From: an uncultured Marinicella sp.
Lineage (GTDB): Bacteria > Pseudomonadota > Gammaproteobacteria > Xanthomonadales > Marinicellaceae
Length of the DNA: 64,000 bases
Reading direction: 5' to 3'
Assembly (NCBI GenBank): GCA_947502595.1
Contig: CANNAM010000003.1
Location: 124,001 to 188,000 of the forward strand
The position numbers and the translations under genes were made by a program. The notes below the pieces were generated by a model, which was given only the letters and a program-made list of their open reading frames with translations, had not been told where the DNA came from and did not search any database. Every line of letters starts with the position of its first letter. Within the stretch, counting starts at the first letter, position 1. This document shows positions 55,513 to 64,000 of the stretch, one piece after another.

Positions 55513-56591
55513 GATTGGGTAAAGCTGATGTCATGGCTGGCTAACTCATCAATGATGTGCTTGAACCAAGTGCTGTTTTGCCCAATCAGCTCAGGTGGTA
55601 TCACACCTTGTGGTAAAGCAAATTTAAGCGCCAGTCTGACCCCTGCAGCGCAGGTATATCCTGTGGTTCGAGCCATAGAAGACACCTGGTTTTTATGGTC
55701 ATAATGGTCAATTAATTGGTACGTTTGCTGCTGGGACTGACCCTTTTTGCTGCCACTGGCAGATATTTCCATCACAGTTAAATCAGGCTCATTGTCAGCA
55801 AACTGCCATTGCTCAAGTAATACTTTGGCGGTATTTTCTCGGTGTTCAGATTTGAAAAACCCACCATCAATCAATTGTTGAATCAAAGCTGCATGGCCGT
55901 TATAGCGCACAGTTTTCTCAGCCATGGTCGGAATGTCAACCGTTTGCAACAATGATCGCAGGCCATCGGTATTGAAAGCCTCCATGTGCCCAATGCCCTT
56001 AAAATACAACGATTCAACTTCGCTCATTGCTGGTAACACCAAATCTTTGCCGTGTCTGCGCATGCGTGCCGGTCGGGTGTATTCCTCAATCACGTCCAAT
56101 GGTGCAAAAGGCGCTTTGTACTCAAAAGGCTTTAAACGCTCAACTGGGACGCCACCGACTTTACAAGCAAAGCTTTCTACCTGATCATACTGATCGACAA
56201 AATGTCCTGCGAATAAATTTGATAAGCCTGGCGCCAAACCGAAATCAACCAATGCAGTGACACCATTGGCCCGTGCCAATTCATTTAAGGCCAAAGCATC
56301 TTCAGCAAAAAAAGAAATGTCAACCACCTGTTTTTTTAACTCGATCAAAGCACGCAACCGATCAAAACCCAAAATACTCGGTAAAGCACCAACCACCACA
56401 TCATAGGGTTCAACCAAGGTTGCTAAGGCCTGATCATCGCAGGCGTTGGCGGTAATCAATTGGCAGTACTGGCTCAGCTGATCCAAGTGACTGACATCTA
56501 AATCGGCCAAACAGACTTGGTGGTCAACACTTAAATTTTTAGCTATGGCCGAACCAATTCGCCCACCGCCCAATACCAGTATTTGTTTCAT
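55509..56591 (-). CDS. Saccharopine dehydrogenase-like / lysine 6-dehydrogenase-like oxidoreductase
   Basis: Start placed at 56591 (360 residues, MKQILVLGGGRIGSAIA), giving a 4-bp overlap with pgpA. N-terminal Rossmann motif VLGGGRIGSA, then YDVVVGALPSILG, DISFFAEDA and DFGLAPGLSN, typical of the saccharopine dehydrogenase family (as in LYS9-like and L-lysine 6-dehydrogenase). The C-terminal half has GYTCAAGVRLALK. Substrate not certain: saccharopine, lysine or carboxynorspermidine are all possible in this family. Co-transcribed with pgpA and mscS. Confidence 0.82.
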   Translation of the reverse strand: MKQILVLGGGRIGSAIAKNLSVDHQVCLADLDVSHLDQLSQYCQLITANACDDQALATLVEPYDVVVGALPSILGFDRLRALIELKKQVVDISFFAEDALALNELARANGVTALVDFGLAPGLSNLFAGHFVDQYDQVESFACKVGGVPVERLKPFEYKAPFAPLDVIEEYTRPARMRRHGKDLVLPAMSEVESLYFKGIGHMEAFNTDGLRSLLQTVDIPTMAEKTVRYNGHAALIQQLIDGGFFKSEHRENTAKVLLEQWQFADNEPDLTVMEISASGSKKGQSQQQTYQLIDHYDHKNQVSSMARTTGYTCAAGVRLALKFALPQGVIPPELIGQNSTWFKHIIDELASHDISFTQS

Positions 56592-57082
56592 TGCACCCAA
56601 CTCACAATAGAAAATAAGATTACCCACGCAAAAAGACCGGCGATCACGTCATCTATCATCACACCGAAACCACCTGCGACTTTTTTATCCAGCCATTTAA
56701 TCGGAAAAGGCTTCAGTACATCAAAAAATCTGAACAAGCCAAAGCCCAGTAGCAACCAATGCCATTGTAGTGGCACCATGAACAAGGTAATCCACAAACC
56801 GACAAACTCATCCCAAACAATGCCACCATGGTCATGTACGCCTAAGTTTTTGCTGGCTTGATTACATAAATAAATACCCACAAAAAAAGCCACCACCACC
56901 AGCACTGCATACACAGCCCAGCTTAATTGCGCCAACATCAAGTAGGGTGGAATAGCAGCCAGCGTACCAAAAGTGCCCGGTGCAACGGGTGCCAAACCAC
57001 TGCCAAAGCCAAAGGCCAAAAAGCCACTGGGGGTTTTGAGTGCCACTTGCTTGGTGGTCATTACAGGTATAGAATCAGTCAT
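56588..57082 (-). CDS. pgpA: Phosphatidylglycerophosphatase A
   Basis: Dephosphorylates phosphatidylglycerophosphate to phosphatidylglycerol. Start set at 57082 (164 residues); the longer frame would run through thiL. Motifs: GFGSGLAPVAPGTFGTLAAIP, VHDHGGIVWDEFVGLWIT and FFDVLKPFPIKWLD, with four hydrophobic segments. Overlaps thiL by 8 bp and the next gene by 4 bp. Confidence 0.93.
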   Translation of the reverse strand: MTDSIPVMTTKQVALKTPSGFLAFGFGSGLAPVAPGTFGTLAAIPPYLMLAQLSWAVYAVLVVVAFFVGIYLCNQASKNLGVHDHGGIVWDEFVGLWITLFMVPLQWHWLLLGFGLFRFFDVLKPFPIKWLDKKVAGGFGVMIDDVIAGLFAWVILFSIVSWVQ

Positions 57083-57980
57083 GGTTAAAGTGTTCAAATC
57101 CAGCGAAGTCAACGGCAATGGGTTGGTGTTGGTTGAGTACGGTAAGTCCCTTCCCAGAAATGATTTGTCCGATGATGTGGCAGTCATCAGGCAAGCGCTC
57201 CTCATCATCCATGCCAATGGTGAAACACAATTGGTAGTCATCACCTCCGGCCAATACATAGCGCTGCCACTCAGCAGCTTGTTTAACCACAGGATTTACT
57301 GGCACTTGGGTCAACTCTATGACCGCAGCCACTTCGCTGGCCTGACAAATATGGCCTAAATCTGCCAACAGACCATCTGATACATCAATCATTGCAGTGG
57401 CATATGATTTGACTTGATCAGCAATGTCAAAGCGTGGAGAGGGTTGGTGTAATTGTTTATTGCAAGCTTTGCTTTTACGTGGGTGGTGCAATGCAAATGC
57501 CGCTGAACCCAGTTCACCACTGACCACAATCAAATCATCCACTTGTGCGTGGTTGCGGGTAATGGCTCGAGACGTTTCGCCCATCGCTGTGACAGTGATT
57601 GACAGTGGCCCTTGGGTGGTGTCACCACCAACCAGTTGTACCTGATGTTCGCTCAACAAAGCAGCAAAGCCTTTGATGAATCCATTGATCCACTTTGTAT
57701 CCAATTCTGGCAAAGTCAGATTCAACAAAACCCACTTAGGGCGGGCGCCCATGGCAGCCATATCACTTAAGTTTACCGCCAGTGATTTGTGTCCGATTGA
57801 AGCCGGTTTGTCTTTGGCTTTAAAGTGTACATTCGCCACCAATGTGTCGGTAGAAACCACCAGCTGTTTGTTGCAATCAGGCTGAAGAATGGCTGCATCA
57901 TCACCTATTCCGAGCAGTGTACCCGAAGTTCTACTGCTGCATTTTTGTTGGATCAACTCAATCAGATCAAATTCTTTCAT
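57075..57980 (-). CDS. thiL: Thiamine-monophosphate kinase
   Basis: Phosphorylates thiamine monophosphate to the active diphosphate. Start at 57980 (301 residues, MKEFDLIELIQQK). Motifs: LGIGDDAAIL, VSTDTLVANVHF, GHKSLAVNLSDMAAMGA, LVGGDTTQG, and ATAMIDVSDGLLADLGHI. Located between nusB and pgpA, the common gammaproteobacterial order. Confidence 0.95.
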   Translation of the reverse strand: MKEFDLIELIQQKCSSRTSGTLLGIGDDAAILQPDCNKQLVVSTDTLVANVHFKAKDKPASIGHKSLAVNLSDMAAMGARPKWVLLNLTLPELDTKWINGFIKGFAALLSEHQVQLVGGDTTQGPLSITVTAMGETSRAITRNHAQVDDLIVVSGELGSAAFALHHPRKSKACNKQLHQPSPRFDIADQVKSYATAMIDVSDGLLADLGHICQASEVAAVIELTQVPVNPVVKQAAEWQRYVLAGGDDYQLCFTIGMDDEERLPDDCHIIGQIISGKGLTVLNQHQPIAVDFAGFEHFNHD

Positions 57981-58071
57981 TGGGCTCTGCTTCAAATATA
58001 GGCACCCCAAATAGGGTGTTTAACTACAGGCCTAAGTGCTTGATACAACGGTTGCAGCAAGTGTTGACCTG

Positions 58072-58557
58072 TCAGTCCTTGCTTGGCAACTTGGGTGCTG
58101 CAGCGCTGGTTTCAATTTTACGGGTATCAGCTGCCACTTGGGTCAACACTCCATTGACAAAAATATGCCCACCCTCGCCACCAAATTCAGTGGCCATTAG
58201 GATGGCTTCATTAATCACCACTTTAAAGGGCGTTTCTGGGTGCTTCAACAACTCATAAGTGGCCATGGTTAGTACCGCATATTCAACCGCCCCTAAGGAT
58301 GTTTTATCTCGACCTAAATGTGGGTCAATGACGGCTTCAATTTCGGCCTTATTGGTTTCAATGTAGCGCAAGGCCGATTTGAAAAACTCAGTGTCCACCT
58401 TATTGAAATCTTGTTCTTCCAAAAACTGCTCTATCACCACCCGTGCAGTCATGTCGTTGTAATGCATCTGATACAAAGCTTGAACCAAGCGTTTTCTGGC
58501 TCGGTGTTTGCGTGCCAGTGGCTCAGGAATTTTTTTGTGTTTTTTATGTGTTGTCAT
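58072..58557 (-). CDS. nusB: Transcription antitermination factor NusB
   Basis: Start at 58557 (161 residues, MTTHKKHKK), 8 bp after the glyA stop. Helical fold with RKRLVQALYQMHYND, GRDKTSLGAVEYAVLTMATYEL and PFKVVINEAILMATEFGGEGGHIFVNGVL, matching NusB. Works with NusE (S10) on boxA RNA for rRNA antitermination. Followed after 91 bp by thiL. Confidence 0.94.
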   Translation of the reverse strand: MTTHKKHKKIPEPLARKHRARKRLVQALYQMHYNDMTARVVIEQFLEEQDFNKVDTEFFKSALRYIETNKAEIEAVIDPHLGRDKTSLGAVEYAVLTMATYELLKHPETPFKVVINEAILMATEFGGEGGHIFVNGVLTQVAADTRKIETSAAAPKLPSKD

Positions 58558-58564
58558 GCGCTGG

Positions 58565-59818
58565 TTATCCGTAAACTGGGAACTGTTGACACAATTGCGT
58601 GACTTTGCCACGTACCTGCTCAACGACTTCATCATTTTCCATGTCATCTAGGATATCACACATCCAATGCGTCATGGCAGTGAATTCCTCAACCCCAAAG
58701 CCCCGGGTGGTACCTGCTGGCGTACCCAAACGCAGCCCACTGGTTACAAATGGTGATTTAGGGTCATTGGGCACTGAGTTTTTATTGACTGTGATGTGGG
58801 CTTCACCCAATCGAGCTTCTGCATCTTTGCCGGTGATGTCTTTATCAATCAAATCCAATAGAAACAAATGATTTTCAGTACCACCTGAAACCACATTAAA
58901 ACCGCGATCAATGAATACTTTCGCCATTGCTTGTGCATTTTCAAGAACTTGTTGCTGATATACCTTGAATTCAGGTTTTAAAGCTTCTTTAAAAGCCACG
59001 GCTTTGGCCGCAATCACATGCATCAAAGGACCACCTTGAATTCCTGGAAACACCAATGAGTTCAACTTCTTTTCTATTTCAGGGTTGGCTTTGGCAAGAA
59101 TAATACCACCTCTTGGGCCACGCAGGGTTTTGTGGGTGGTGGAAGTGGTGACATCAGCAATGTTAACCGGTGAAGGGTAAACACCTGCAGCAACTAAACC
59201 AGCTACATGCGCCATATCCACCATAAAGTAAGCACCAATTTCATCGGCGATGTCACGAAATTTTTGCCAGTCTATGCGTTTTGAATAGGCTGAAAAGCCA
59301 CCAATAATCATTTTGGGTCTATGCTCAAGTGCCAATTCACGCACTTGCGCAAAATCAATGTTGCCTGTTTCTTCATCAATACCGTACTGGATGGCGTTGA
59401 ATAATTTACCTGAAATATTGACCTTGGCACCATGGGTTAAATGACCACCGTGAGCCAGTGACATACCTAAAATGGTGTCACCAGGTTGTAACAAAGCCAA
59501 ATACACTGCTTGGTTGGCTTGTGAGCCTGAATGTGGTTGTACGTTGGCATAATCAGCAGCAAACAGCTGTTTGACACGGTTGATTGCCAATTGCTCCGCC
59601 ACATCCACATACTCACAACCACCATAATAACGTTTACCAGGATAACCTTCGGCGTATTTATTGGTCAATTGCGAACCTTGGGCCTCCATGACAGCAGGCG
59701 AAGTGTAGTTTTCTGATGCAATCAATTCAATGTGATCTTCTTGGCGTTGATTTTCTGCAGTAATGGCTGCAAACAGCTCAGGATCTGCTTGCGCAATATT
59801 TATGGATTTATCAAACAT
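58565..59818 (-). CDS. glyA: Serine hydroxymethyltransferase
   Basis: PLP enzyme that interconverts serine and glycine with tetrahydrofolate. 417 residues, same as E. coli GlyA. Signatures: [38 protein letters not shown], and the PLP-lysine site [15 protein letters not shown]. First gene of the glyA-nusB-thiL-pgpA cluster. The usual nrdR/rib genes between glyA and nusB are absent. Confidence 0.98.
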   Translation of the reverse strand: MFDKSINIAQADPELFAAITAENQRQEDHIELIASENYTSPAVMEAQGSQLTNKYAEGYPGKRYYGGCEYVDVAEQLAINRVKQLFAADYANVQPHSGSQANQAVYLALLQPGDTILGMSLAHGGHLTHGAKVNISGKLFNAIQYGIDEETGNIDFAQVRELALEHRPKMIIGGFSAYSKRIDWQKFRDIADEIGAYFMVDMAHVAGLVAAGVYPSPVNIADVTTSTTHKTLRGPRGGIILAKANPEIEKKLNSLVFPGIQGGPLMHVIAAKAVAFKEALKPEFKVYQQQVLENAQAMAKVFIDRGFNVVSGGTENHLFLLDLIDKDITGKDAEARLGEAHITVNKNSVPNDPKSPFVTSGLRLGTPAGTTRGFGVEEFTAMTHWMCDILDDMENDEVVEQVRGKVTQLCQQFPVYG

Positions 59819-60042
59819 AGTCGGTGCTCAGATAAGGTTGTAAAAAGCCGATATTCTACCTTAGGAGGCAGTTATAAAGCCCATGAAGTGATGAAAATAA
59901 TCAATAAAATGTCAAAATGCAGGCCAATCCACTTATCCAGCCATATTGAACACCGTTGTCTGTTGTTGCAATTGGGTTGAACTACACTTTAGGTTCACCC
60001 AAAAATCAGCTAATTCACTGCTTTGAACAGCAACCACTGAGC

Positions 60043-60474
60043 TCAAAACGGTTTGGCAATCACCAAGTAAATCACCACCAATAACATCAAGGCTGGGACT
60101 TCATTGAACACCCTGAACCAAACATGACTGTGATGTTCTTCACCGACTTTGAAGTTATGGTGTATCTTGATGCACCAAAAATGATAGGCAATCAAACCAC
60201 CAACCAGCACCATCTTTACCACAAACCAGCCCTGTTGAATGTAACTCAACCAATGACTTTCGGCCAATGCATAAACCAACAATACAGCTGAAATAACTGT
60301 GCCCCATAAAGTGAATTGCATCATCTTAATTAACCGGTGTTCCATGCCCAACAGCAGGCTCAGTTCAGTTGCGTCACTTCTACTTGCATGGTTAACATAC
60401 AAACGCGGTAAATAAAACAAACAGGCAAACCAACTGACCACAAAAAAAATGTGAAATGTCTTTATCCACAACAT
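60043..60474 (-). CDS. hemJ: Protoporphyrinogen IX oxidase HemJ-like
   Basis: 143 residues with four membrane segments. The N-terminal IKTFHIFFVVSWFACLFYLPRLYV carries the conserved His, followed by the HRLIKMMQF segment and W-F-V-V-K-M-V-L, which match HemJ (formerly UPF0093). It oxidises protoporphyrinogen IX in heme synthesis in bacteria without HemG or HemY. Separated from the divergent coiled-coil gene by a 70-bp region that holds a plus-strand TATAAT. Confidence 0.87.
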   Translation of the reverse strand: MLWIKTFHIFFVVSWFACLFYLPRLYVNHASRSDATELSLLLGMEHRLIKMMQFTLWGTVISAVLLVYALAESHWLSYIQQGWFVVKMVLVGGLIAYHFWCIKIHHNFKVGEEHHSHVWFRVFNEVPALMLLVVIYLVIAKPF

Positions 60475-60509
60475 ATTAAAGATTCCTTAAGCACCATTAT
60501 GAGCAGTGT

Positions 60510-60515
60510 TATAAT
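60510..60515 (+). promoter_or_regulatory. Possible -10 box upstream of coiled-coil/bactofilin operon
   Basis: TATAAT at 60510-60515, 30 bp before the GTG start; the -35 (TTAAGC, 60487-60492, 17-bp spacing) is weak. Confidence 0.4.
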
Positions 60516-60544
60516 GCACTTTTTATGAATAAACAACTCATTTT

Positions 60545-61303
60545 GTGACCATCAAGATACCAAAATACGAAATCAAACAACAACAGCAGCAACAATCCTA
60601 TGTCCGCAAACACTGGGTGATCTTCGGTTTAATGGCACTGGCTGTAGCTACTTTTTTACTGGGTCGTTTCAGTCAGATTGACATACTCAATGCATTCAAA
60701 GGCCAAAAGGAAACATGGAGCGAAGTCAATGAACAGCTGTCAACAGAAGTAGAAGCAAACCGCAAAACCATTCAGAACCTGCAGTTAACCCAGAAAATCA
60801 ATCAACAAGCCTTGGATGAGCTACAATTGAACTTGGCTGAATCCTTAAACGAAAACGCCACTTTGCAAGCAGAGTTGGCATTCTATGAAAACCTGCTTGG
60901 TAACAAAGACCGGATTCGTCAGCTCAAAGTGTTTGAGTTGAGCGCGCTACCAGTCGATGATTTGATTGAAATTAAACTGGTGCTGGCGCAAAAGTTAGAG
61001 AAAGCGCAAGTCATCAAGGGTAAAATTGCTTTGCACCTAAAGGGCATCCAACAGGACAAAGGTGTTGAATTGGATTTGATTGAACAATTTAAGCTGAATA
61101 ATGTCTATGAATTCAAATATTTCCAAGTTATAAACTATATAATCAAATTACCTGAAGGTTTTAATCCCACCGCACTGTCAGTTGAACTGCAAGGCAGTGG
61201 TAGAAACTCGAAAGTAATTACTGAAAGCTTTTTGTGGTCGGATGTATTTGACCCACAAGAACCTGCATCAAATGCAGCATTATCTAACAGCCAACCAAGG
61301 TAA
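60545..61303 (+). CDS. Inner-membrane coiled-coil protein (DUF6776-like)
   Basis: 252 residues from a GTG start (the nearby ATG at 60525 is out of frame). Cytoplasmic Gln-rich N-terminus (KQQQQQQSY), one transmembrane helix (about 26-44), a coiled coil (about 55-115, ENATLQAELAFYENLLG) and a C-terminal beta-rich domain. I believe this is the DUF6776 type found beside bactofilin genes in gammaproteobacteria, but I am not sure. It precedes bactofilin by 11 bp, suggesting a joint role in cell shape or envelope organisation. Confidence 0.72.
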   Translation: MTIKIPKYEIKQQQQQQSYVRKHWVIFGLMALAVATFLLGRFSQIDILNAFKGQKETWSEVNEQLSTEVEANRKTIQNLQLTQKINQQALDELQLNLAESLNENATLQAELAFYENLLGNKDRIRQLKVFELSALPVDDLIEIKLVLAQKLEKAQVIKGKIALHLKGIQQDKGVELDLIEQFKLNNVYEFKYFQVINYIIKLPEGFNPTALSVELQGSGRNSKVITESFLWSDVFDPQEPASNAALSNSQPR

Positions 61304-61314
61304 ATGACAGCATA

Positions 61315-61746
61315 ATGTTTAACTCTAAAACCAAAAAACCAAAAGGTAAAAAAATGGCACACAACGATCAATCCCAGGGTTTGAATACCCTGATTGGGAA
61401 TAACACAGAAATCAAAGGCGACATCAAGTTTTCTGGCATCATGAACTTAGATGGCCGCGTAGAAGGTTCTATCGAGGCAGCCAGTGACCAAGACACTTTA
61501 CTGATCACCGAAACTGGCAGCATCAAAGGCACGGTGAAAGCCGGCAATTTGATAATCAATGGTAAAGTTGAGGGCGATATCACTGCCACAGGTAAAATTG
61601 AAGTGGCGTCACAAGCCAGAATTGAAGGCAATATTTACTATGTGAATATTGAGATGGAAATGGGCTCACAAGTTAATGGGCAAATGATTTATCAAGGTGG
61701 TGAAGTTACACCTATGATAGGGAAAAAGTCTGAACAAGATGGTTGA
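61315..61746 (+). CDS. Bactofilin
   Basis: 143 residues. Central right-handed beta-helix with the regular G-x-(I/V/L)-x-G pattern: [30 protein letters not shown] ... [22 protein letters not shown] (about 25-120). Bactofilins form polymers that position envelope machinery. Overlaps erpA by 8 bp. Start could be the second Met (61354). Confidence 0.93.
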   Translation: MFNSKTKKPKGKKMAHNDQSQGLNTLIGNNTEIKGDIKFSGIMNLDGRVEGSIEAASDQDTLLITETGSIKGTVKAGNLIINGKVEGDITATGKIEVASQARIEGNIYYVNIEMEMGSQVNGQMIYQGGEVTPMIGKKSEQDG

Positions 61747-62074
61747 AAATCAAGTACAGTTGTCAGCTTCCGCAGCCAATAAAATCAATCAATTGGTGCT
61801 AGAAGAAATGAACCCTGATTTGAAATTCAGGGTATACATTATCGGTGGTGGATGCTCCGGTTTTCAGTACGGCTTTGCTTTTGAAGAACAGCAAACTGAA
61901 GGCGATATGATTATGGAGGCACACGGTGTGCAAATGATGGTCGACCCCATGAGTTTTCCTTATTTAATCGGTTCGGTGGTTGATTACTTAGAAGATTTAC
62001 AGGGCTCACGTTTTGTGGTCAGTAATCCTAATGCCAAATCCACTTGTGGTTGTGGCAGCTCATTTGCAATATGA
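61739..62074 (+). CDS. erpA: Iron-sulfur cluster insertion protein ErpA
   Basis: A-type carrier that delivers Fe-S clusters to apoproteins. 111 residues; conserved Cys in [13 protein letters not shown] and in [10 protein letters not shown] at the end, as in ErpA/IscA. Overlaps bactofilin by 8 bp and nudC by 4 bp. Confidence 0.94.
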   Translation: MVENQVQLSASAANKINQLVLEEMNPDLKFRVYIIGGGCSGFQYGFAFEEQQTEGDMIMEAHGVQMMVDPMSFPYLIGSVVDYLEDLQGSRFVVSNPNAKSTCGCGSSFAI

Positions 62075-62955
62075 ACGCGGATAAAATTCACTTCATTCGC
62101 ACTGAATTAGATCGTTGTGCCAATATGCGTGAACAAAAACAACGCATCAAGCAACTCAAGAAATTCAAGACCTGTCATTATGTACCGGTGTACCGCGGCA
62201 ACCACATTTATCCCGACTCGGATGATGAATTTTATATATCTAAAACGCCCTTGGGTGCAGCAGACCGCCAGAGTTTTTTGGGTATCTTGAATGATGAGTT
62301 GTGGTTCAGCTGCGGCCTCAGCCAAAAAGAAGCTGTGGCGCTTGAGTCACAGTTGAATTGTCAATTTGAGTCCATTCGTCAGTACGCCATGGTTTTGGCA
62401 GATGATTTGGCTCACATAGCGCTGTATTCAAGAGGCTTGGATTTATGGCAGCGTTCTAAAAAGTTTTGTTCGCGGTGCGGCACTCCAAACCAACTGGAAA
62501 GCTCTGGTCATAAAATGGTGTGTGAAAACGGTCACGACCAATTTCCTCACATTGAACCAGCAGTTATCGTGTTGATTACCAAAGGCGACCAATGCTTACT
62601 GGGGCGCAAACACACTTGGCCACCCAATGTCTATTCTACTTTGGCTGGTTTTGTTGAAGCGGGAGAGTCCATCGAAGATGCAGTACACCGTGAGATTTAT
62701 GAAGAGTCCAACGTCAGAATCAAAAATGTCACCTATTTTGGCTCTCAACCCTGGCCATTTCCTTCCTCTTTGATGTTGGCCTTCAAAGCCGAAGCGGTTT
62801 CCGATGACATCCGATTGGATGATGAAATGGAAGACGTGCGCTGGTTCAGCAAAGAAGAGTTGTTAAAGTGGTCTAAAGACGGCTCAATCATTCTGTCACC
62901 CAGGTTCACTGTGGCTAACAGCTTAATCAGTCATTTTTTGGGCCAAAGAATATGA
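62071..62955 (+). CDS. nudC: NAD(+) diphosphatase / RNA decapping Nudix hydrolase
   Basis: Hydrolyses NADH/NAD (and NAD caps on RNA) to NMN plus AMP. Start at 62071 (294 residues), overlapping erpA by 4 bp. Nudix box [20 protein letters not shown] (about 193-212) is intact, followed by the NudC-specific SQPWPFPSS motif. The zinc site has Cys133-x2-Cys136 and Cys151, but the fourth Cys is missing (CENGH instead of C-x-x-C). Confidence 0.9.
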   Translation: MNADKIHFIRTELDRCANMREQKQRIKQLKKFKTCHYVPVYRGNHIYPDSDDEFYISKTPLGAADRQSFLGILNDELWFSCGLSQKEAVALESQLNCQFESIRQYAMVLADDLAHIALYSRGLDLWQRSKKFCSRCGTPNQLESSGHKMVCENGHDQFPHIEPAVIVLITKGDQCLLGRKHTWPPNVYSTLAGFVEAGESIEDAVHREIYEESNVRIKNVTYFGSQPWPFPSSLMLAFKAEAVSDDIRLDDEMEDVRWFSKEELLKWSKDGSIILSPRFTVANSLISHFLGQRI

Positions 62956-62979
62956 ACATCATCACACTCAAGTACACCA

Positions 62980-63795
62980 TTGCCTGAATTACCTGAAGTT
63001 GAAACCACACTCAGGGGCATCACACCTTGGGTTCTGAACCAGGAAATTGTGGCCATCAATGTTTACAACCATGCCATGCGTTGGCCAATTCCTACCGAAG
63101 TCAATGACTTGGTAGGCTTGCGCATTGAACAGACTTACCGCCGCGCCAAATACCTGATTTTACGCTTATCCAACCAACAACACTTACTGCTGCACTTAGG
63201 CATGTCAGGTGTGATTCGAGTTGTAGAGGCTGACACCGAATTATTCAAGCATGATCACTTTGAAATGGTTTTACACAATGGTCGAGCGTTGCGACTTAAT
63301 GACCCTCGGCGCTTTGGTTGTGTATTGATGGCTGGACATAAACCTGAAGAACACGCACTTCTCAGTCAACTTGGACCAGAACCTCTGACCGATGAATTTG
63401 ATGGTGGTTGGCTGAAAAACCATGCCAAAAATAAACAGTTGGCAGTGAAAAACTTCATCATGAATAACCACGTAGTGGTAGGCGTTGGCAATATTTATGC
63501 AGCTGAAGCTTTGTTCCTGTCTGGTATTCACCCCAGCCGTGCAGCACATAACATTGCCTTAAAACGCTACCAGTTACTGGCCAACAACATCAAACAAGTA
63601 TTGAGTCAAGCCATCATGGCAGGTGGCACCACCTTAAATGATTTTAAAAACACCGACGGTAAACCAGGTTATTTCAAGCAACATTTATACGTCTATGGTC
63701 GACAAGGTATGCCGTGCTTTAAATGTGGCAGCACCATAGCGAACAAAGTAATTGGTCAACGTGCCAGTTGTTACTGCCCTCAGTGCCAAACCTGA
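62980..63795 (+). CDS. mutM: Formamidopyrimidine-DNA glycosylase
   Basis: Removes 8-oxoguanine and opens the strand. 271 residues starting with TTG-CCT-GAA, giving Pro-Glu as residues 2-3, the catalytic N-terminus after Met removal (PELPEVETT); thus TTG is forced as the start codon. Motifs: RRAKYLIL, LHLGMSG, NDPRRFG, VGVGNIYAAEALFLSGIHP, C-terminal zinc finger CFKCG ... CYCPQCQ. Last gene of the operon beginning at 60545. Confidence 0.95.
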   Translation: MPELPEVETTLRGITPWVLNQEIVAINVYNHAMRWPIPTEVNDLVGLRIEQTYRRAKYLILRLSNQQHLLLHLGMSGVIRVVEADTELFKHDHFEMVLHNGRALRLNDPRRFGCVLMAGHKPEEHALLSQLGPEPLTDEFDGGWLKNHAKNKQLAVKNFIMNNHVVVGVGNIYAAEALFLSGIHPSRAAHNIALKRYQLLANNIKQVLSQAIMAGGTTLNDFKNTDGKPGYFKQHLYVYGRQGMPCFKCGSTIANKVIGQRASCYCPQCQT

Positions 63796-63840
63796 TTGAA
63801 CGTTTGGCACTGAAATAGTTAACTGCACAACAGTTTTTTT
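63781..63840 (+). terminator. Hairpin overlapping mutM end, plus short U-tract hairpin
   Basis: CAGTGCCAAAC (63781-63791) pairs perfectly with GTTTGGCACTG (63802-63812) around a 10-nt loop that holds the mutM stop codon. A second short stem AACTG (63821-63825)/CAGTT (63831-63835) is followed by T residues to 63840. Together they probably end the operon transcript. Confidence 0.6.
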
Positions 63841-63844
63841 AAGA

Positions 63845-64000
63845 TCAAAATCTGGCTTTTATGCCCGCTGCAAAAGCACTGCCTGGACGGGCATAACCGT
63901 ACACTTCCTCATACGATTCATCGAATAAGTTTTGCGCTTTGGCATACAGTTGAAATGTAGGGTTCAATTGCCAACTGAAGGTCAGGTCTACTGTGGTATA
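63845..64000 (-). CDS. TonB-dependent receptor, C-terminus only (BtuB-like; 5' end beyond window)
   Basis: The minus strand is open from 64000 to a TGA at 63845-63847, giving 51 residues that end YEEVYGYARPGSAFAAGIKARF. The motif NLFDESYEEVYGYARPG and the C-terminal aromatic residue are typical of the last beta strands of TonB-dependent outer-membrane receptors, closest in style to the vitamin B12 receptor BtuB. Upstream of this, the gene leaves the window, so substrate and TonB box cannot be checked. Confidence 0.85.
   Translation of the reverse strand, partial: YTTVDLTFSWQLNPTFQLYAKAQNLFDESYEEVYGYARPGSAFAAGIKARF

Noticed and set aside
57083..57259. N-terminal extension of PgpA
   Set aside because: Reads antisense-free but fully inside thiL; family members start close to the GSGLAPVAPGT motif, as with the ATG at 57082.

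Overview
This window comes from a gram-negative gammaproteobacterium. The evidence is an outer-membrane phospholipase A, an LpxL-type lipid A acyltransferase, a sigma-32 RpoH, ErpA, a TonB-dependent receptor, SPOR-domain and DUF4124 proteins, and a DamX-like gene downstream of aroK-aroB. Base composition is moderately AT-rich. Secreted proteins with a 'W-(Y)-D-P-x-x-P-G-x-G ... G-x-P-x-W' domain and the hut/deo gene sets would fit a marine, protein- and nucleoside-consuming heterotroph; Marinicella or its relatives is my guess, not something the sequence proves. No insertion sequence, prophage or CRISPR array was seen. Most of the window is dense core-type sequence.

Layout. 1-3.2 kb: two diguanylate cyclase genes (the first cut by the window edge) flanking pldA. 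3.3-10.1 kb: a deoxynucleoside-catabolism operon, deoC - ALDH16-type aldehyde dehydrogenase - purine nucleoside phosphorylase - small membrane protein - Phd/ParE-type toxin-antitoxin pair - deoA; a matching NupC-type transporter lies apart at 33.7-35.1 kb. 10.1-13.2 kb (minus): isochorismatase-like hydrolase, SPOR protein, aroB, aroK. 13.3-15.8 kb: divergent hutF and hutI of histidine degradation. 15.8-21.3 kb: priA, a periplasmic FKBP isomerase and the Prc protease, separated by clear terminators. 21.4-26.8 kb: pepQ, tatD, a secreted protein, a DksA-like zinc-finger protein, a rhomboid protease and an LpxL-like acyltransferase. 26.9-33 kb: a giant BNR/sortilin-like repeat protein, sppA, and rpoH with a consensus promoter and structured leader.

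33-42.8 kb: HNH nuclease, NupC, cold-shock protein with long leader, HSDL2-like SDR, ABC-F ATPase, acyltransferase-3 protein, SnoaL-like protein, DUF4124-glutaredoxin fusion, then an AT-rich methyltransferase gene beside tRNA-Thr(TGT). 43-49.5 kb: ferredoxin-NADP-type reductase, then a tightly coupled secreted hydrolase / ABC-2 transporter / DUF4124 protein set followed by a two-component system. 49.6-54.4 kb: secreted sialidase-like protein, proS and a coupled methyltransferase. 54.4-59.8 kb (minus): glyA - nusB - thiL - pgpA - saccharopine-dehydrogenase-like - mscS, with overlapping starts and stops. 60-64 kb: hemJ; an operon of an inner-membrane coiled-coil protein, bactofilin, erpA, nudC and mutM (TTG start); and the C-terminus of a BtuB-like TonB-dependent receptor at the right edge.

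The genes that visibly work together are the deo set (nucleoside uptake, phosphorolysis, aldol cleavage to glyceraldehyde-3-phosphate and acetaldehyde, then aldehyde oxidation), hutI/hutF (two consecutive histidine-degradation steps), aroK/aroB (shikimate pathway), and the hydrolase-transporter cluster, whose substrate is unknown. Several annotated starts were moved downstream of the longest open frame because the longest frame overlaps the preceding gene or lacks a ribosome binding site.
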